In this document: in pieces, positions 62,590-64,000 of the stretch
How positions within the stretch are numbered: position 1 is the stretch's first letter
Layout of the letters: every line of letters starts with the position of its first letter
NCBI RefSeq assembly: GCF_027533645.1
Contig: NZ_JAQAGY010000006.1
Location: forward strand, 1 to 64,000
Source: Paenibacillus caseinilyticus
GTDB lineage: Bacteria; Bacillota; Bacilli; Paenibacillales; NBRC-103111
DNA length: 64,000 nucleotides
Reading direction: 5' to 3'
Translations under genes and position numbers: made by a program
The notes under the pieces: model-generated
Database searches by the model: none
What the model was told of the DNA's origin: nothing
What the model saw: the letters and a program-made list of their open reading frames with translations, nothing else

Positions 62590-62643
62590 TTGAAATCAAG
62601 CTGCATTATTATGAAAAGATAAAAGGCAGCAGCTTGACTTCAA
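62590..62643 (-). other. 15-bp inverted repeat in the polC upstream region
   Basis: TTGAAATCAAGCTGC (62590-62604) and GCAGCTTGACTTCAA (62629-62643) are complementary except at one position, which is a G-U pair only in minus-strand RNA. The loop is 24 bases and AT-rich. There is no T-run. The rest of 62519-62784 shows no gene; a TACAC/GTGTA dyad is at 62739-62754. Confidence 0.5.
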
Positions 62644-62784
62644 AGGAGGGCGTAAACTTTCCGCATCCCTGCTTGTCCTGGGTCAGCCAGCGAATGGTAC
62701 GACTGCCCGCCAAACCTTCAAAAACAAAACTTCTAAATTACACTGCGTGGTGTAGTTGTAAAGGAACAAAACAAACATCTGCAA

Positions 62785-62822
62785 AGCTGCTCGCCTCGGC
62801 AGGAGGCCGAAGACGAGCAGCT
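62785..62822 (-). terminator. Intrinsic terminator after proS
   Basis: AGCTGCTCG/CGAGCAGCT with an inner TCGGC/GCCGA stem is followed by a broken T-rich tail on the minus strand, 38 bases after the proS stop. Confidence 0.65.
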
Positions 62823-62859
62823 GCCGGTACCTTGCGCGGCTCAACGAGCCAGGCGGCGA

Positions 62860-64000
62860 TTAATAAGCACGGCCGAAGACGACGGTGTGCTTGGAAGGCT
62901 CGCCGCACACGAGGCACTTCGGTTTCTCCGGAGCGTCGAACGGTATGTTGCGGCTCGTCGCGCCGGTTTCTTCCTTAACCTGTGCTTCGCAGGCCGCGGA
63001 ACCGCACCAGCCCGACAAGGCAAAGCCGCGCTTCCCCTCAAGGAAAGTCTTCAGTTCGTCCACCGTATCCGCTTCCGTCATGTTCTCGTCGCGGAACCGC
63101 TTGGCTCGATCATACATTTCCTGATGGGTTTCCGTCAACAGCTTTTGGACCTCTTCCACGAATTGGTCTTGGAGCACTATCCGCTTCTCACCTGTGATGC
63201 GGGAGACGAGTACGACTTGTCCGTTCTCCATGTCACGCGGACCGAGCTCGACACGGATCGGAACGCCGCGCATCTCATACTCGTTGAACTTCCAGCCCGG
63301 GCTTTGATCCGGATTGTCGTCCACTTTGACGCGGACGCCGGCAGCCTTGAGCTGGCTGTACAGCTCATCCACACGCCCTACGACCGCTTCGCGGGTCTTC
63401 GGCGGTCCGATCGGAATCATGACGACCTGCGTAGGAGCGATCTTCGGAGGAAGCGCCAGTCCGCGGTCGTCGCCGTGCACCATAATCAGGGCGCCGATCA
63501 GCCGCGTGCTTACGCCCCACGAAGTCGTATGGCAGAACTGGTGGGTGTTCTCACGGTCCAGATACTTGATATCAAAAGCGACGGCGAAGTTCGTGCCGAG
63601 GTAATGCGACGTACCGGCCTGTACGGCCTTCCCGTCCTTCATCATTGCTTCGATGGAGAAGGTGTCCACCGCTCCGGCGAACTTCTCCGAAGGCGTCTTC
63701 TGGCCCATGATCACCGGTATCGCCAGATAGTTCTCCGCGAAATCCCGGTAAATGTCCAGCATCTGCATCGTTTCCTTGCGTGCATCCGCTTCGTCCTCGT
63801 GGGCTGTATGGCCTTCCTGCCACAAGAATTCGCTGGTCCGCAGGAACGGCTGTGTCCGCTTCTCCCAGCGGACGACGTTCGCCCACTGGTTGATCAGGAC
63901 AGGCAGATCGCGATACGAGTTGATCCACTCGGAATACATGTGACCGATCATCGTTTCGGAGGTCGGGCGGATTGCCAGACGCTCTTCCAGCTTCTCGCCG
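62860..64000 (-). CDS. proS: Proline-tRNA ligase, archaeal/eukaryote-like type (5' end beyond window)
   Basis: The frame stays open to the right edge, and the gene starts outside the window; about 380 codons are present. Class II core motifs are present: RPTSET, the anticodon-binding domain and a C-terminal domain with cysteines (SGWCGSAACE; KCLVCGEPS) ending in a conserved terminal Tyr (GRAY). These are marks of the ProS type 3 enzyme shared with archaea and eukaryotes, not the bacterial type with an INS editing domain found before polC in Bacillus. Confidence 0.92.
   Translation of the reverse strand, partial: GEKLEERLAIRPTSETMIGHMYSEWINSYRDLPVLINQWANVVRWEKRTQPFLRTSEFLWQEGHTAHEDEADARKETMQMLDIYRDFAENYLAIPVIMGQKTPSEKFAGAVDTFSIEAMMKDGKAVQAGTSHYLGTNFAVAFDIKYLDRENTHQFCHTTSWGVSTRLIGALIMVHGDDRGLALPPKIAPTQVVMIPIGPPKTREAVVGRVDELYSQLKAAGVRVKVDDNPDQSPGWKFNEYEMRGVPIRVELGPRDMENGQVVLVSRITGEKRIVLQDQFVEEVQKLLTETHQEMYDRAKRFRDENMTEADTVDELKTFLEGKRGFALSGWCGSAACEAQVKEETGATSRNIPFDAPEKPKCLVCGEPSKHTVVFGRAY

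Noticed and set aside
62565..62978. A plus-strand ORF between polC and proS
   Set aside because: It overlaps the end of proS and its terminator, has a low-complexity, biased product and no homology that I recognise.

Overview
The window looks like a core chromosomal segment of a high-GC, spore-forming Firmicute, most likely Paenibacillus or a close relative. This is inferred from gene content (spoVFAB, spoVS, sleB, spoIIIE, rodZ, the ymf cluster), from Bacillus-like gene order, from clear AGGAGG-type ribosome binding sites with many TTG and GTG starts, and from GC-rich coding sequence. No database search was run. Of 59 protein genes called, 58 lie on the minus strand, so the left-to-right order below is the reverse of transcription. 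No tRNA, rRNA, CRISPR array, insertion sequence or prophage was recognised.

Positions 1-7.9 kb are accessory: a split chromate transporter pair, ymaF, ywbE with a small membrane protein, a copper block (P-type ATPase copA, a SafE/DsbD-type membrane protein, and the only plus-strand gene, a YtkA/FixH-like exported protein), the nickel regulator nikR, and a 55-residue orphan ORF. About 8-20.5 kb carries miaB-ricA, pduL, the 2-oxoacid:ferredoxin oxidoreductase korAB, an M19 dipeptidase, spoVS, ymdB, rny, recX and recA. About 20.7-32.2 kb carries cinA-pgsA-rimO, yajQ, rodZ, a DUF3388 protein, a lipoprotein, a DUF3243 protein, the ymfI-ymfH-ymfF trio and sleB. About 32.3-43.2 kb carries spoIIIE, ylzJ, tepA, rnjB and the diaminopimelate/dipicolinate genes dapA-dapG-asd-spoVFB-spoVFA. 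About 43.5-64 kb carries dut, mlpA, ylxY, pnp, rpsO, the long rimP-nusA-rnpM-ylxQ-infB-rbfA-nrnA-truB-ribF operon, polC and a 5'-truncated proS.

The genes group into RNA processing and decay (rny, rnjB, pnp, nrnA, truB, miaB, rimO, rimP, rbfA), translation and replication (infB, rpsO, proS, polC), and sporulation. Aspartate semialdehyde from dapG-asd feeds dapA; dapA's product is also the precursor that spoVFAB turns into spore dipicolinate. Good matches to developmental promoters lie upstream of spoVS (SigH), sleB (SigG) and, more weakly, tepA (SigE). A LexA box precedes recA. Intrinsic terminators divide most transcription units.

No obviously new multi-gene system is visible. The most interesting unexplained signals are regulatory: a terminator-like hairpin that ends just before the polC ribosome binding site, with a 15-bp stem-loop further upstream; a possible plus-strand small RNA with a 16-codon ORF divergent from copA; eleven 48-bp repeats inside infB; and a repeat-rich, gene-free stretch at 15.85-16.38 kb.
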